In this document: positions 32,354 through 41,098 of the stretch, one piece after another
How the letters are laid out: every line of letters begins with the position of its first letter
Position numbering within the stretch: the first letter of the stretch is position 1
Assembly (NCBI GenBank): GCA_046328225.1
Contig: JAXLWZ010000003.1
Span: forward strand, 1 to 64,000
From: Amarobacillus sp046328225
GTDB lineage: Bacteria; Chloroflexota; Dehalococcoidia; Tepidiformales; Tepidiformaceae
Length of the DNA stretch: 64,000 bases
Direction: 5' to 3'
Notes under the pieces: generated by a model
Seen by the model: only the letters and a program-made list of their open reading frames with translations
Databases searched by the model: none
Told to the model about the DNA's origin: nothing
Program-made: the position numbers and the translations under genes

Positions 32354-33655
32354 GTGGCGCGCCGGGCGATTCCGCTCGCACGGCGCCATGCCGAGGTCGC
32401 GTCCTCCATCACGGCCGGGCTGGTGATCCAGGGGTCGCTGGTGGTGAGCGGGCCGCTGGGGGCGCGCATCCTGGGGCCGGAGGACCGCGGCCACCTTGCA
32501 CTGCTGCTGATCATGCCGGCGATCCTGGCGCACCTGGCGACGCTCGGGCTGCCGCTGGCGATCACGTTCCACATCGCGGCGGAGCCGGGGCATGCGCGCC
32601 CGGTGTTGCGGTCGCTGGGGTGGCTGACGGTCGTGCCGGCCATCGCACTGGGGGCGGCGAACGCGGCGTTCGTGGCCGTGGTGTACGAAGGCGGCGAACG
32701 GTATCTGCTCGCGACGGGGCTGATTGCGGCGGCGTTCGTACCGGCGTGGGTGGCACACCAGTACGGGCTGGCGTTGCTGCAGGGCCTCGGGCGGCGGGGG
32801 TGGTTTCAGACGTTGCGGGTGCTGCCTTCGCCCCTGTATTGCGCGGCGCTGGTGCCCCTGTTCCTCGCGGATGGGCAGCGGCTGCCCGAGGTGATGGGGG
32901 CGTGGGTGGGGATGCACGTCGTCGGCGCGGCCTTGAGCCTGTGGGCGGGACTGCGGGGGCTGCCCGGCGAAGTAGCGGGAGCGCCTTCTGGCGCGGGGTT
33001 GCGACGGTTCGGGCTGCGTTCGATGGTCGGTGCGATTTCGCCGATCGAGACCTTCCGGATCGACCAGTTGCTGGTGGGTGTGCTGCTTTCGCCGGCACAG
33101 CTGGGGATCTATGTCGTGGCGCTGGCGTTCGTGAACCTGCCGCGCTTCATCTCGGCGAGCATCGGGGCGGTGGCGTATCCGCGGGTGGCGGCGGCGGTGG
33201 CCCGCGAACGGACGCTCGTGGGCGGCATCGCGCGGCACCATGTGCTGCTGACGTTGCTCGTGGTAACCCCGGCGGTGGCGCTGGCGATGGCGTTCGTGCC
33301 GTGGGTGATTCGCGTGTTCTTCGGGGAGGAGTTCGCGAGCGCGGGCACGACGGCGCGGATCCTGCTCGCGGGGTCGGTGCTGTTCGCGGTCGACCGGGTG
33401 CTGGGCGATTGCGCGCGGGGCGCGGGGCTCGGCGCGATCGACACCGTCGCGGAGGTGGCGTCGTGGGTCTCGCTGCTGGCGGCGGCGGCGGTGCTCGTGC
33501 CGCTGTTCGATACAAACGGCGTGGCAGCGGCCCTGGGCGTGGCCGGCGCGGTCAGCCTGGGGCTGCTGACGGTGCTGTGGTTGCGAAGCGGCGTGGGCGC
33601 GGCGGCGGCGGCTTCGGCCCCGGAACGTGCACTGCGGACCTCGGACGGCCGATAA
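32354..33655 (+). CDS. Wzx-like polysaccharide flippase
   Basis: 433 residues, MOP-superfamily exporter. About 12 membrane helices can be picked out, starting with I-T-A-G-L-V-I-Q-G-S-L-V-V-S-G-P-L-G-A-R-I-L-like sequence that is typical of the first helix-loop of Wzx proteins. It should flip lipid-linked repeat units outward. GTG 32354 lies 6 bases after the fcl stop; the longer frame to 32306 overlaps fcl and is rejected. Confidence 0.88.
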   Translation: MARRAIPLARRHAEVASSITAGLVIQGSLVVSGPLGARILGPEDRGHLALLLIMPAILAHLATLGLPLAITFHIAAEPGHARPVLRSLGWLTVVPAIALGAANAAFVAVVYEGGERYLLATGLIAAAFVPAWVAHQYGLALLQGLGRRGWFQTLRVLPSPLYCAALVPLFLADGQRLPEVMGAWVGMHVVGAALSLWAGLRGLPGEVAGAPSGAGLRRFGLRSMVGAISPIETFRIDQLLVGVLLSPAQLGIYVVALAFVNLPRFISASIGAVAYPRVAAAVARERTLVGGIARHHVLLTLLVVTPAVALAMAFVPWVIRVFFGEEFASAGTTARILLAGSVLFAVDRVLGDCARGAGLGAIDTVAEVASWVSLLAAAAVLVPLFDTNGVAAALGVAGAVSLGLLTVLWLRSGVGAAAAASAPERALRTSDGR

Positions 33656-33658
33656 CAT
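33653..33658 (+). promoter_or_regulatory. Possible internal leaderless promoter before the polymerase gene
   Basis: TAACAT overlaps the end of the flippase gene region and ends 7 bases before ATG 33666. No -35 is evident. Confidence 0.35.
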
Positions 33659-33665
33659 GGCAGGA

Positions 33666-35144
33666 ATGGCAGTACGAACCTTCCCGGCGGCGACGGCGCG
33701 TGTCCCGGCGCGGGTGACCCTGGCGCTGGCGGCGCTGGTGGCCGCCGCGGCGGCAGGGGCGACCGCGGCCGCGCTGGGGGTCTCGCCGGGGGTGGCCATG
33801 CTCGTGGCCTCGGGCGCCGCGCTGCTGACGCCGTTCGCGCGGGCGGTGCATCTGCGGCGGTTCGACCCCTTCGAGCCGATTTTCGTGGCGGTGGTGGCGC
33901 ACGGGACGATGTTCGTCGTGCGGCCGGCGGCGGAGCTGGCGCGCGGCGACCTGGTGTACTGGCGGCCGACGCGGGTGATCGACACGTCGGGGACGATGGA
34001 CACGGTGATCGGGCTCGGGCTGGCGGCCTCGGTAGCGCTGGTTGTGGGGTATTACCTGCCGGTTGGGCCGCGGCTGGCGCGACGGGTACGGCCACCGGCG
34101 GCGGCGCCGCATGCCGATTCGATCCTCGCGGGGGCACTGCTGACGGCGCTGGCAGGCATGGTGCTCTTCAGCCTGTTCCTGATGACCTCGGGTGGGACTG
34201 CGGCGGTGCGGTCGTTTCTCGCGGGGCGGGATATCTCGCAGGTGGGGTTGTACCGGCAGTCGACGGGATACCTGTACTACGGGCCGTTCCTGCTGATCCC
34301 GGCGGCGCTGCTGGCGGCGGCTGCTTCGCGGGCACGGCGGGACCTCGGGATCCTGGTGGTGGCGGCGCTGATCGCGGGGATGCTGCTGGTGATTGCGGTG
34401 CCGACGGGCAACCGGATCTTCATCCTCCCGCTGGCGGGGTCGCTGGCGACATATTTCTACGTAACGCGAGGGAAGCGGCCGGCGGTGTGGGCGGTGGTGC
34501 TCGTGGGGATCGCGGCGCTGCTGGCATCGCACGCGCTGCTGCTGGCGCGCGAGGCACGGGGGGAGGGACTCGCGGCCTCGGCGGTGACGACGATGAGCCA
34601 CCCGCTCGATTCGTTGCAGCCGATCACGACGCAGGCGGACGCGGAGATGGCGCCGGCACTGGCGGCGGTGATCGCGGTGGGTTCGGTGAAGCCGGCGAGT
34701 ACGCACGGGTTCGCGACCATTGGGGACACATTTGTGCGGCCGCTGCCAAGGCTTCTCTGGCGCGATAAGCCGCTGCCGGTGCGCCACCAGGTCATCCAGG
34801 AGACGTGGCCGATCGAGTACAAGGGCGGCTATGCAAACCCGGAGTTTTCCATCCTGCTCTACTTCTACCTGGATGCGTCGTTCTTCGGTGTCGTGTTGGG
34901 GATGCTTGTTGTGGGGATTCTTTTGCGCTGGCTGTACGTGGCATTCCTGGCGCACCAGGAGAGCCAGGTGATGCAGCTGGCGTTCGCGGCGCTGTTGCCG
35001 TTCGTGCCGATCCTGCTGCGCGATAGCCCGACGGACACGGTGGTGAAGCTGGCGTTCTCGGTGGTGCCGTTGATGACGGTGTGCTGGCTCGCGACGGACC
35101 GGCGGCGCGCGGTTTCGGTGCCCGTGGAACCGTGGCGACGGTGA
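33666..35144 (+). CDS. Wzy-like oligosaccharide repeat-unit polymerase
   Basis: 492 residues, poorly conserved membrane protein. About 10-12 helices with a large outside loop around residues 300-390 that contains R-L-L-W-R-D-K-P, P-I-E-Y-K-G-G-Y and N-P-E-F-S-I, features seen in Wzy/O-antigen polymerase-like proteins (WxxR-type loops). The polymerase role rests on topology and on its place between Wzx and a glycosyltransferase. The start is ATG 33666 or ATG 33657. It overlaps the next gene by GTGA. Confidence 0.7.
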   Translation: MAVRTFPAATARVPARVTLALAALVAAAAAGATAAALGVSPGVAMLVASGAALLTPFARAVHLRRFDPFEPIFVAVVAHGTMFVVRPAAELARGDLVYWRPTRVIDTSGTMDTVIGLGLAASVALVVGYYLPVGPRLARRVRPPAAAPHADSILAGALLTALAGMVLFSLFLMTSGGTAAVRSFLAGRDISQVGLYRQSTGYLYYGPFLLIPAALLAAAASRARRDLGILVVAALIAGMLLVIAVPTGNRIFILPLAGSLATYFYVTRGKRPAVWAVVLVGIAALLASHALLLAREARGEGLAASAVTTMSHPLDSLQPITTQADAEMAPALAAVIAVGSVKPASTHGFATIGDTFVRPLPRLLWRDKPLPVRHQVIQETWPIEYKGGYANPEFSILLYFYLDASFFGVVLGMLVVGILLRWLYVAFLAHQESQVMQLAFAALLPFVPILLRDSPTDTVVKLAFSVVPLMTVCWLATDRRRAVSVPVEPWRR

Positions 35145-36337
35145 CCGCGCCGGCGATGAAGCGCTTCCTCCATGTGATCCACTACCCGGTCTTCGGCGGG
35201 CCGACGAACCAGGCGTTGCGGCTGGCGGCGCCGTTGCGGGAGTTGGGGTGGGAGACGCTCGTGCTCCTGCCGGACGAGCCGGGCAACTCGGTCGAGCGGC
35301 TGCGAGCGGGAGGCGTGGAGACGGTGACACTGCCGCTGCACCGGCTGCGAGCGACGCCGGACCCGCGTGTGCAGGCACGCTTCATGGGCGGCTTCGCCGG
35401 CGAAGTGCGGGCTATCCGGGGGCTCATCCGGGAGCGCGGGATCGACCTCGTGCTGGTGACGGGGCTGACGAACCCGCACGCGGGCTTCGCCGCGCGCCGC
35501 GAGGGGAAGGCCGTGACCTGGCAGCTCGTGGACACGCGGCCGCCGATGGCGATGCGCCGGGCGCTGATGCCGGTGGTGACGCGGCTGGCGGATTCGCTGA
35601 TGACGACGGGGCGCGAGGTGGCGCGCGTGCATCCCGGCGCGCTCGGGTTCGGGCGGCGGCTGGTGCCGTTCTTCCCGCCGGTAGACCTGGAGGCGTTCGC
35701 GGATTCGGCGGCGAAGCGCGAGGCGGCGCGCGCGGAGCTGGGCATCCCGCCGGACGCGTTCGTCGTGGGGACCGTGGGGAACATCAACGCGCAGAAGGGG
35801 CACGAGTACCTGTTGCGGGCGGCGGCACGCGCGCGGGAGCATGTGCCGAACCTGGTGCTGCGCTTCCTCGGGGCGCGCACGCCGACGCAGGCGCGCTACG
35901 AGGCGCGGCTGCGGCGGGAGGCGCGCCTGCTGGGGTTCGACCCCGGGGTGGTGTTCGTCGAGCCGGGGAACCGGGTGCCGGCACTGCTGCCCGCCTTCGA
36001 CCTCTTCGCGCTGACCTCGGTGCCGCGGAGCGAGGGGATCCCGACGGTGGTGCTGGAGGCGATGGCCGCGGGCCTCGCGGTGGTATCGACGGATGTGGGC
36101 GCGGTGCGGGAGGCGATGACGCCGGAGACGGGCATCGTCGTGCCGGCGTTGCGGCCGGACGCGATCGCGACGGCGATTGGCGCGCTCGCTCGCGACACGG
36201 GACGTCGCGAATCGATGGCCGCGGCCGGGCGCGCGCGCGCGCTGGGGGCATTCTCGGCGAGGCAATCGGCGGAAGCGCACGCGCGGGCGTTCGGAGTCGC
36301 GATGGAGCGTGCGGCGCGGCGCCACGGGGGGCGATGA
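35141..36337 (+). CDS. Glycosyltransferase, GT4 family
   Basis: 398 residues, GT-B fold. The N-terminal H-V-I-H-Y-P-V-F-G-G-P-T-N-Q acceptor loop and the C-terminal G-T-V-G-N-I-N-A-Q-K-G-H-E-Y-L plus E-G-I-P-T-V-V-L-E-A-M-A-A-G (the E-x7-E retaining GT motif) are clear. Substrate is unknown. GTG 35141 overlaps the previous stop (GTGA); ATG 35156 is an alternative. Last gene of the operon. Confidence 0.9.
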   Translation: MTAPAMKRFLHVIHYPVFGGPTNQALRLAAPLRELGWETLVLLPDEPGNSVERLRAGGVETVTLPLHRLRATPDPRVQARFMGGFAGEVRAIRGLIRERGIDLVLVTGLTNPHAGFAARREGKAVTWQLVDTRPPMAMRRALMPVVTRLADSLMTTGREVARVHPGALGFGRRLVPFFPPVDLEAFADSAAKREAARAELGIPPDAFVVGTVGNINAQKGHEYLLRAAARAREHVPNLVLRFLGARTPTQARYEARLRREARLLGFDPGVVFVEPGNRVPALLPAFDLFALTSVPRSEGIPTVVLEAMAAGLAVVSTDVGAVREAMTPETGIVVPALRPDAIATAIGALARDTGRRESMAAAGRARALGAFSARQSAEAHARAFGVAMERAARRHGGR

Positions 36338-36420
36338 GGCGGGCGAAATCGTTGCGCGCGCAAGGGTAGGTGCGCCTGTTCTTTCTACGGAATCGTTCAC
36401 AACGGTCAGGCTGACCTTTT

Positions 36421-36437
36421 CCCGAATGCCATTCGGG
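36421..36437. promoter_or_regulatory. Operator-like dyad before the SufR-like gene
   Basis: CCCGAAT-GCC-ATTCGGG is a perfect 7-bp inverted repeat with a 3-base spacer. A possible -10 (TATGTT, 36439-36444) starts 2 bases later, so a bound repressor would cover the spacer region. Confidence 0.65.
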
Positions 36438-36460
36438 GTATGTTCGGCTTCGACAAAAGC

Positions 36461-37108
36461 ATGACTACAAGCCCCTCCACTCGCGAGCAACTTACCAACA
36501 CACGACGAAAAATCGTCCTCACGCTCAAGCAGCGCGGGGAAGCGAACGCGGTCGAACTCGCGGAGGCGCTGTATGTGACGGTGAGCGCGATCCGGCAGCA
36601 CCTGGGGCGGCTGACGGGCGAGGGGCTCATCGCGTACCGTGAGGTGGGGCAGGGGCCCGGGCGGCGGCGGCGGCTGTACTACCTGACTCCGGCGGCGGAA
36701 TCGCTCTTCCCGAACGGCTACGAGGAGCTGCTCACGCGGCTGATGACGTTCGTGCAGCACGAAGACCCGGACCTGATGGACAAGTTCGTGGCGGCGGAGA
36801 GCCGCTGGCGGTCGGAGCGTGCGCGCCGGGGCGGCCCGCCACCGGGGTACCTGGCGCAGGTCGAAAGTGTCGTGCAGTGGTACGCGCGGGATTCGTTCCT
36901 GCCGGAAGTGGACGGGATGGAGGGCACGGACGGCATGGACATCCAGATGCAGCACTGCCCGGTGCTGGCGGCGGCGCGCATCGCGCCCGCGATTTGCGAC
37001 GGCGAGTGGGCGTTCATCCGCGAGCAGATCCCGGATGGGGACGTGGCGCGCGCGGCGTGGCGGCTCGACGGCGCGAACGTGTGCGTCTACCGCGTGCGGA
37101 AGGCCTGA
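36461..37108 (+). CDS. SufR-like iron-sulfur transcriptional regulator
   Basis: 215 residues. N-terminal winged helix (15-75: L-A-E-A-L-Y-V-T-V-S-A-I-R-Q-H-L recognition helix, then a G-R-R-R-R-L-Y-Y-L wing) and a C-terminal domain with Cys166, Cys179 and Cys208. As I recall, cyanobacterial SufR has C-x12-C-x13-C-x14-C; here the third position is Gly193, leaving C-x12-C-x28-C. Family members sense [4Fe-4S] clusters and repress suf genes. No suf gene is in the window, so targets are unknown, but a dyad in its own promoter suggests autoregulation. ATG 36440 is a possible earlier start. Confidence 0.75.
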   Translation: MTTSPSTREQLTNTRRKIVLTLKQRGEANAVELAEALYVTVSAIRQHLGRLTGEGLIAYREVGQGPGRRRRLYYLTPAAESLFPNGYEELLTRLMTFVQHEDPDLMDKFVAAESRWRSERARRGGPPPGYLAQVESVVQWYARDSFLPEVDGMEGTDGMDIQMQHCPVLAAARIAPAICDGEWAFIREQIPDGDVARAAWRLDGANVCVYRVRKA

Positions 37109-37109
37109 C

Positions 37110-37727
37110 TCAGCGCTTTTTCCGCCAGCGGCTCCAGTCGAACGGTTCGATGCCAGCCTCGGTGAGCTGCCAGATGGTGGCGTCGGCCTGGCCGCCGCTG
37201 ATTTCGAGGAAGCCGATGGTGCCGAGCTGCGTGTTGAGGTTGTGCGGGTAGGTGGGCGAGCCGGGGTTGACGCAGAGGATGCCGTTGACGGTGTCGATCG
37301 CCTCGACGTGGGTGTCACCGTAGATGAGGACGTCGAGCTGCTCATCGCCGAAGTAGCGCTTCATGGCGCGTTCGAGGGTGACGTGCGGCGGGTACTCGGG
37401 GATCGGGACGTCGTGGGTCATGCCGACCTTGAGGCCGCCGAGGGTGAGCACCCAGGATTCGCGCATGCGCCAGTGGTCGGGCTGGACGGGGCGGCCGCCG
37501 GAGCCATCCTCGCCGTTGCCGCGGGCGGCCCAGAGCGGGGCGATATCGTGCAGCTGGTCGAGGATGAAGAGCTCGTGGATATCGCCGGCGTGGAGGATGG
37601 CATCGACGCCGGCGAAGGCATCGAAGACCTGGGGCCAGAGCTCGGGGCGCGCCTCGGGGATGTGGGTATCGGAGATGAGGCCGATGCGCAGGGTGTCGCG
37701 CGTCGCGAGTTCGAGGAAGTCGTCCAC
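37110..37727 (-). CDS. YfcE/MJ0936-type metallophosphoesterase
   Basis: 205 residues, calcineurin-like fold. The metal ligands are present: S-D-T-H-I (Asp20, His22), G-D-I-H, A-R-G-N-G, T-H-D and Y-G-D-T-H near residue 135. Proteins of this type cleave phosphodiesters in vitro; the natural substrate is unclear. GTG 37727 start with AGGGGGC upstream. It is convergent with the SufR-like gene, with 1 base between the two stops. Confidence 0.87.
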   Translation of the reverse strand: MDDFLELATRDTLRIGLISDTHIPEARPELWPQVFDAFAGVDAILHAGDIHELFILDQLHDIAPLWAARGNGEDGSGGRPVQPDHWRMRESWVLTLGGLKVGMTHDVPIPEYPPHVTLERAMKRYFGDEQLDVLIYGDTHVEAIDTVNGILCVNPGSPTYPHNLNTQLGTIGFLEISGGQADATIWQLTEAGIEPFDWSRWRKKR

Positions 37728-37853
37728 CAGTGCCCCCTATGTGCCGGGCGCCGTCGTGGCGCGCGCCGTGGCCAGCGCATGGTGCCGTGCGAAGGGCGGG
37801 GATGCCAACCCCCGGGCGGCGCCGGTGGCCGGACGGGCGCCTTCGATGGCTGG

Positions 37854-37859
37854 TATAAC
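37854..37859 (+). promoter_or_regulatory. Extended -10 promoter of the LLM gene
   Basis: TGGTATAAC at 37851-37859 is an extended -10. A leader of about 20 bases with GGGAGGG follows. Confidence 0.5.
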
Positions 37860-37885
37860 AGGCGGACCACTTCGGGAGGGCCGGC

Positions 37886-39100
37886 ATGGCGCGCATGCGA
37901 TTCGGCGTGTTCCTCGCACCTCATCACCCGCTCGGGGAGCACCCGACGCTGCAGCTGCAGCGGGACCTCGAGCTCGCGGCGCACCTGGACCGGCTGGGAT
38001 ACGACGAATTCTGGGTCGGTGAGCACCATTCGGGGGGCTGGGAGACGATCGGGTCGCCGGAGCTGTTCCTGGCGGCGGCGGGCGAACGGACGCAGCGCAT
38101 CCGCCTGGGGACGGGCGTAGTTTCGCTGCCGTACCACCACCCGTTCACGGTGGCGGCGCGCATCGTGCAGCTGGACCACCTGACGCGGGGGCGGGCGATG
38201 CTGGGCGTGGGGCCCGGGGCGCTGCCTTCGGACGCGATGATGCTGGGGATCGACCCCGCGACGCAGCGGGACCGGATGGACGAAGCCACGGGCGTCATCC
38301 AGCGGCTGCTGCGCGGCGAGACGGTGACGCACAAGAGCGACTGGTTCGAGCTCAACCAGGCGCGGCTGCAGATCCTGCCGCTGCAGGACGAGCTGCCGAT
38401 GGTCTCGGCTTCGAGCGTGAGCCCGGCGGGGATGAAGGTGGCCGGGAAGTACGGCATCGGCGTGATTTCGGTGGCTTCGAACAGCGTCGAGGGGCTGGCG
38501 GCGCTGCCGACGCAGTGGGGCTTCGGCGAAACCTACGCGAGCGAGAACGGCCAGGTCATCGACCGGGCGAAGTGGCGGGTGATGACGCAGTGGCACATCG
38601 CGCCGACGCGGGAGCAGGCGATCGCGGAGGTGGCCGAGGGCGTGAAGCAGTGGCACAACGGCTACAACGTGGACGTGCTCGGGCGGCCGAACGCGAACCA
38701 CGTGGAGGACGGCGCGGCGATGGCGCGGGCGATGATGGCGAACGGGTCGGCGATCTTCGGGCCGCCGGAGGACGCGGTCGCGCAGATCCGGAAGCTGCAG
38801 GAGGTGAGCGGGGGGTTCGGGACGGTGATTGGCTTCGCGCACGACTGGGCCGGCCGCGGCGAGGCGATGTTCCGCAGCTACGACCTCTTCGCGCGCTACG
38901 TCATCCCGCGGCTGCAGGGGCTGACGGACAGCGTCGACGAGAGCGCGCGCTGGGTGGGCGAGGCGAAGGGCGAACTGATGCAGGGCGCGGGGCAGGCGAT
39001 CCTGAAGGCGATTCGCGAGCACAACGTCTCGCACCCGCAGCAGCAGAAGGCGGAGGGCGCGGACGGCAGCGTGGTGGCGTTCGCGCGGGACCAGGCATAG
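37886..39100 (+). CDS. LLM-class flavin-dependent oxidoreductase
   Basis: 404 residues, luciferase-like TIM barrel. The N-terminus has L-A-A-H-L-D-R-L-G-Y-D-E-F-W-V-G-E-H-H-S; L-G-T-G-V-V-S-L-P-Y-H-H-P and R-A-M-L-G-V-G-P-G follow, as in limonene-monooxygenase-like and F420-dependent members. Whether it uses FMNH2 or F420H2 cannot be decided; a local fbiC makes F420 possible. GGGAGG precedes ATG 37886. Confidence 0.88.
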   Translation: MARMRFGVFLAPHHPLGEHPTLQLQRDLELAAHLDRLGYDEFWVGEHHSGGWETIGSPELFLAAAGERTQRIRLGTGVVSLPYHHPFTVAARIVQLDHLTRGRAMLGVGPGALPSDAMMLGIDPATQRDRMDEATGVIQRLLRGETVTHKSDWFELNQARLQILPLQDELPMVSASSVSPAGMKVAGKYGIGVISVASNSVEGLAALPTQWGFGETYASENGQVIDRAKWRVMTQWHIAPTREQAIAEVAEGVKQWHNGYNVDVLGRPNANHVEDGAAMARAMMANGSAIFGPPEDAVAQIRKLQEVSGGFGTVIGFAHDWAGRGEAMFRSYDLFARYVIPRLQGLTDSVDESARWVGEAKGELMQGAGQAILKAIREHNVSHPQQQKAEGADGSVVAFARDQA

Positions 39101-39112
39101 GACGCGGGGGCG

Positions 39113-39685
39113 TTAGCTGGTCATGCCGCCGAGGCCGACGAGGGCGCGCGCGTGTTCGAGCTCGCCCAGGTGGCGGATGCCGTGCTGGAAGACGAAGCAC
39201 TCGAGGGCGTGCAGGCGGCGGAACGCGCCGGGGCCGACGACGATGGCGCAGAAGGTCTGCGCGAGCGGCGGCGGCATGACGGGGAAGATGACCTCGGCAA
39301 GGCGTTCGGGGGTGAGCGATTGGAGCACGCCCTCGGTCTGTTCGATGACGGCGGACTGGTAGGCGCGCCAGGCATCGAAATCGGCGAAGCGGAGGTTCTG
39401 CATCTCGGCGACGGTCTGTTCGCGCCCGAGCTCGTCGACGTTGACGCCGATGCGCTTGGCCCAGCCACCCGTGTCCCAGAGGGTTTCGCCACCGAGGAAG
39501 ATGCGGCTGATGGACTGGTCCTGGCCGCGCATGTAGTGGCTGAGGCTGAAGGCGATGGGGAGGACGCCATCGCGCTCGAAGTGATTGACCTGGGCGAGGC
39601 TCATGTCGCTGACGGCGCGCTGCCAGAGGATGTTCATGGCGCGGACGCGGCCGAGCAGGTTCTCCATGAAAATGTCGTCGTGCAT
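39113..39685 (-). CDS. DinB-like four-helix protein
   Basis: 190 residues, helical, with an H-x3-H pair in F-Q-H-G-I-R-H-L-G-E near the C-terminus and an earlier histidine in L-S-H-Y-M-R-G-Q. This fits the DinB/DUF664 metal-binding four-helix fold, whose members include thiol-dependent transferases and many proteins of unknown role. ATG 39685 has AAGGA upstream. It is convergent with the LLM gene. Confidence 0.68.
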   Translation of the reverse strand: MHDDIFMENLLGRVRAMNILWQRAVSDMSLAQVNHFERDGVLPIAFSLSHYMRGQDQSISRIFLGGETLWDTGGWAKRIGVNVDELGREQTVAEMQNLRFADFDAWRAYQSAVIEQTEGVLQSLTPERLAEVIFPVMPPPLAQTFCAIVVGPGAFRRLHALECFVFQHGIRHLGELEHARALVGLGGMTS

Positions 39686-39827
39686 GGTCCCGTTCCTTGA
39701 GGGTGTGGGGTGCAGCCTACGCCGGTGCGGGCGATGGAGCGGGCGCGAGAACTGTGAAAGGTCGCACGCAGAGGGGGCCGTGCAGGCCTTTCGCGGCGGG
39801 TGCGGTGCGCGCCACAATGCCCGCGCG

Positions 39828-40223
39828 ATGGCACAGCAGGCGATCGAGCTGATTCTTCTGCGGCAGTGGGCCAGCTACCTCACGATCCCGGTGATGCTCG
39901 TGGACCGGGAGGGGCTGCTGCTGTTTTACAACGAGGCGGCGGAGCAGGTGCTCGGGCAGCGGTTCGAGGATGTGGACGACCTGCGGGCGGAGTCGCTGAC
40001 GGAGCTGTTCCAGCTGCGGCACGAGGACGGCCGCAAGCTGACGGCGGAGGAGCACCCGCTGGGGGTGGCGCTGCACGAACGGCGGCCTTCGCACCTGCGC
40101 ATGCGGTTGCGCGCGCTCGACGGGTCGTGGCGGCTGATCGAATCGACGGCGATGCCCGTGGAAGCGCAGGGGACGCGGCACCTGGGGGCGTTCGCGATGT
40201 TCTGGGAGGTGCCCGGGCCGTGA
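39828..40223 (+). CDS. Single PAS-domain protein
   Basis: 131 residues forming one PAS domain (I-P-V-M-L-V-D-R-E-G-L-L-L-F-Y-N-E-A-A-E strand-helix start; D-G-S-W-R-L-I-E-S-T end). There is no output domain, so it likely acts by binding a partner. The stop codon overlaps the GTG start of the MBL hydrolase (GTGA), implying coupled synthesis of the two. CACAAT 9 bases before ATG 39828 may be a -10 element. Confidence 0.82.
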   Translation: MAQQAIELILLRQWASYLTIPVMLVDREGLLLFYNEAAEQVLGQRFEDVDDLRAESLTELFQLRHEDGRKLTAEEHPLGVALHERRPSHLRMRLRALDGSWRLIESTAMPVEAQGTRHLGAFAMFWEVPGP

Positions 40224-41053
40224 GGGTGACGCTCTGGGGGACGCGGGGTTCGATCCCGAGCGCGGGCCCGGAGACGGTGCGATATGGCGGCAACACGGCG
40301 TGCGTGGAAGTGCGCGCGGGTGATGGTTCGCTGCTGGTGCTGGACGCGGGATCGGGCATCCGGCGGCTGGGGACGACGCTGAGCGGGCATGGGGGGCGCA
40401 TCGACCTGCTGCTCAGTCATCTCCATATGGACCATGTGCAGGGGCTGGGATTCTTCGCGCCGTTCTTCGAACCGGGGGCGGAGGTGCACCTGTGGGGGCC
40501 ATCATCGACGGACCAGCGGATGCGCGAGCGGCTGACGCGGTACCTTTCGCCGCCGCTGTTCCCGGTGCGGATTCGCGACCTGCCGTGCGCGCTGAGCATC
40601 CACGGGCTGACGGAGGAGCCGTTCGACCTGGGGCCGTTCCGGGTGACGGCGGGGCTGATCTGCCACCCGGGGGGGACGCTCGGGTACCGGATCGAGGAGG
40701 GGGGCCGGGTGCTGGCGTACCTGCCGGACCACGAGCCGGCGCTGGGGGTGAAGGCGTTCCCGCGGGAGCCGGAATGGACCTCGGGGTACGACCTGGCGCG
40801 CGGGGCGGACGTGCTCATCCACGATGCGCAGTACACGGACGCGGAGTACCCGGAGCACGAGGGCTGGGGGCACAGCGCGACGTCGCACACGCTGGCGATG
40901 GCGGGCCTCTGCGGCGTGGGGCGGCTGGTGACCTTCCACCACGACCCTTCGCACGGGGACGATGCGCTCGACGCGATGCACGCGGAGGCCTGCCGCGCGG
41001 AGCTGCCGTTCACGGTGGTGCCGGGGTGCGAGGGGTTGAGCTTCGAGGTCTGA
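40220..41053 (+). CDS. Metallo-beta-lactamase-fold hydrolase (PhnP/RNase Z-like)
   Basis: 277 residues. The N-terminus W-G-T-R-G-S-I-P and Y-G-G-N-T-A-C-V-E is that of the PhnP/phosphodiesterase branch; metal ligands H-L-H-M-D-H at 67-72, a later H-P-G-G, D-H-E-P and H-D-A-Q-Y, then H-H-D-P-S near the end. It should hydrolyse a phosphodiester, perhaps a cyclic nucleotide-like ligand. Start GTG 40220 inside the PAS stop. Some homologues I know carry signalling domains in the same chain, which fits a PAS partner. Confidence 0.85.
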   Translation: MRVTLWGTRGSIPSAGPETVRYGGNTACVEVRAGDGSLLVLDAGSGIRRLGTTLSGHGGRIDLLLSHLHMDHVQGLGFFAPFFEPGAEVHLWGPSSTDQRMRERLTRYLSPPLFPVRIRDLPCALSIHGLTEEPFDLGPFRVTAGLICHPGGTLGYRIEEGGRVLAYLPDHEPALGVKAFPREPEWTSGYDLARGADVLIHDAQYTDAEYPEHEGWGHSATSHTLAMAGLCGVGRLVTFHHDPSHGDDALDAMHAEACRAELPFTVVPGCEGLSFEV

Positions 41054-41085
41054 GGGCGGGACACGACGCCGGGGCGCGACGGCGT

Positions 41086-41091
41086 TACGCT
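41086..41091 (+). promoter_or_regulatory. -10 element for leaderless hydrolase gene
   Basis: TACGCT ends 7 bases before ATG 41099; no Shine-Dalgarno. Confidence 0.5.
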
Positions 41092-41098
41092 TCGCGCC

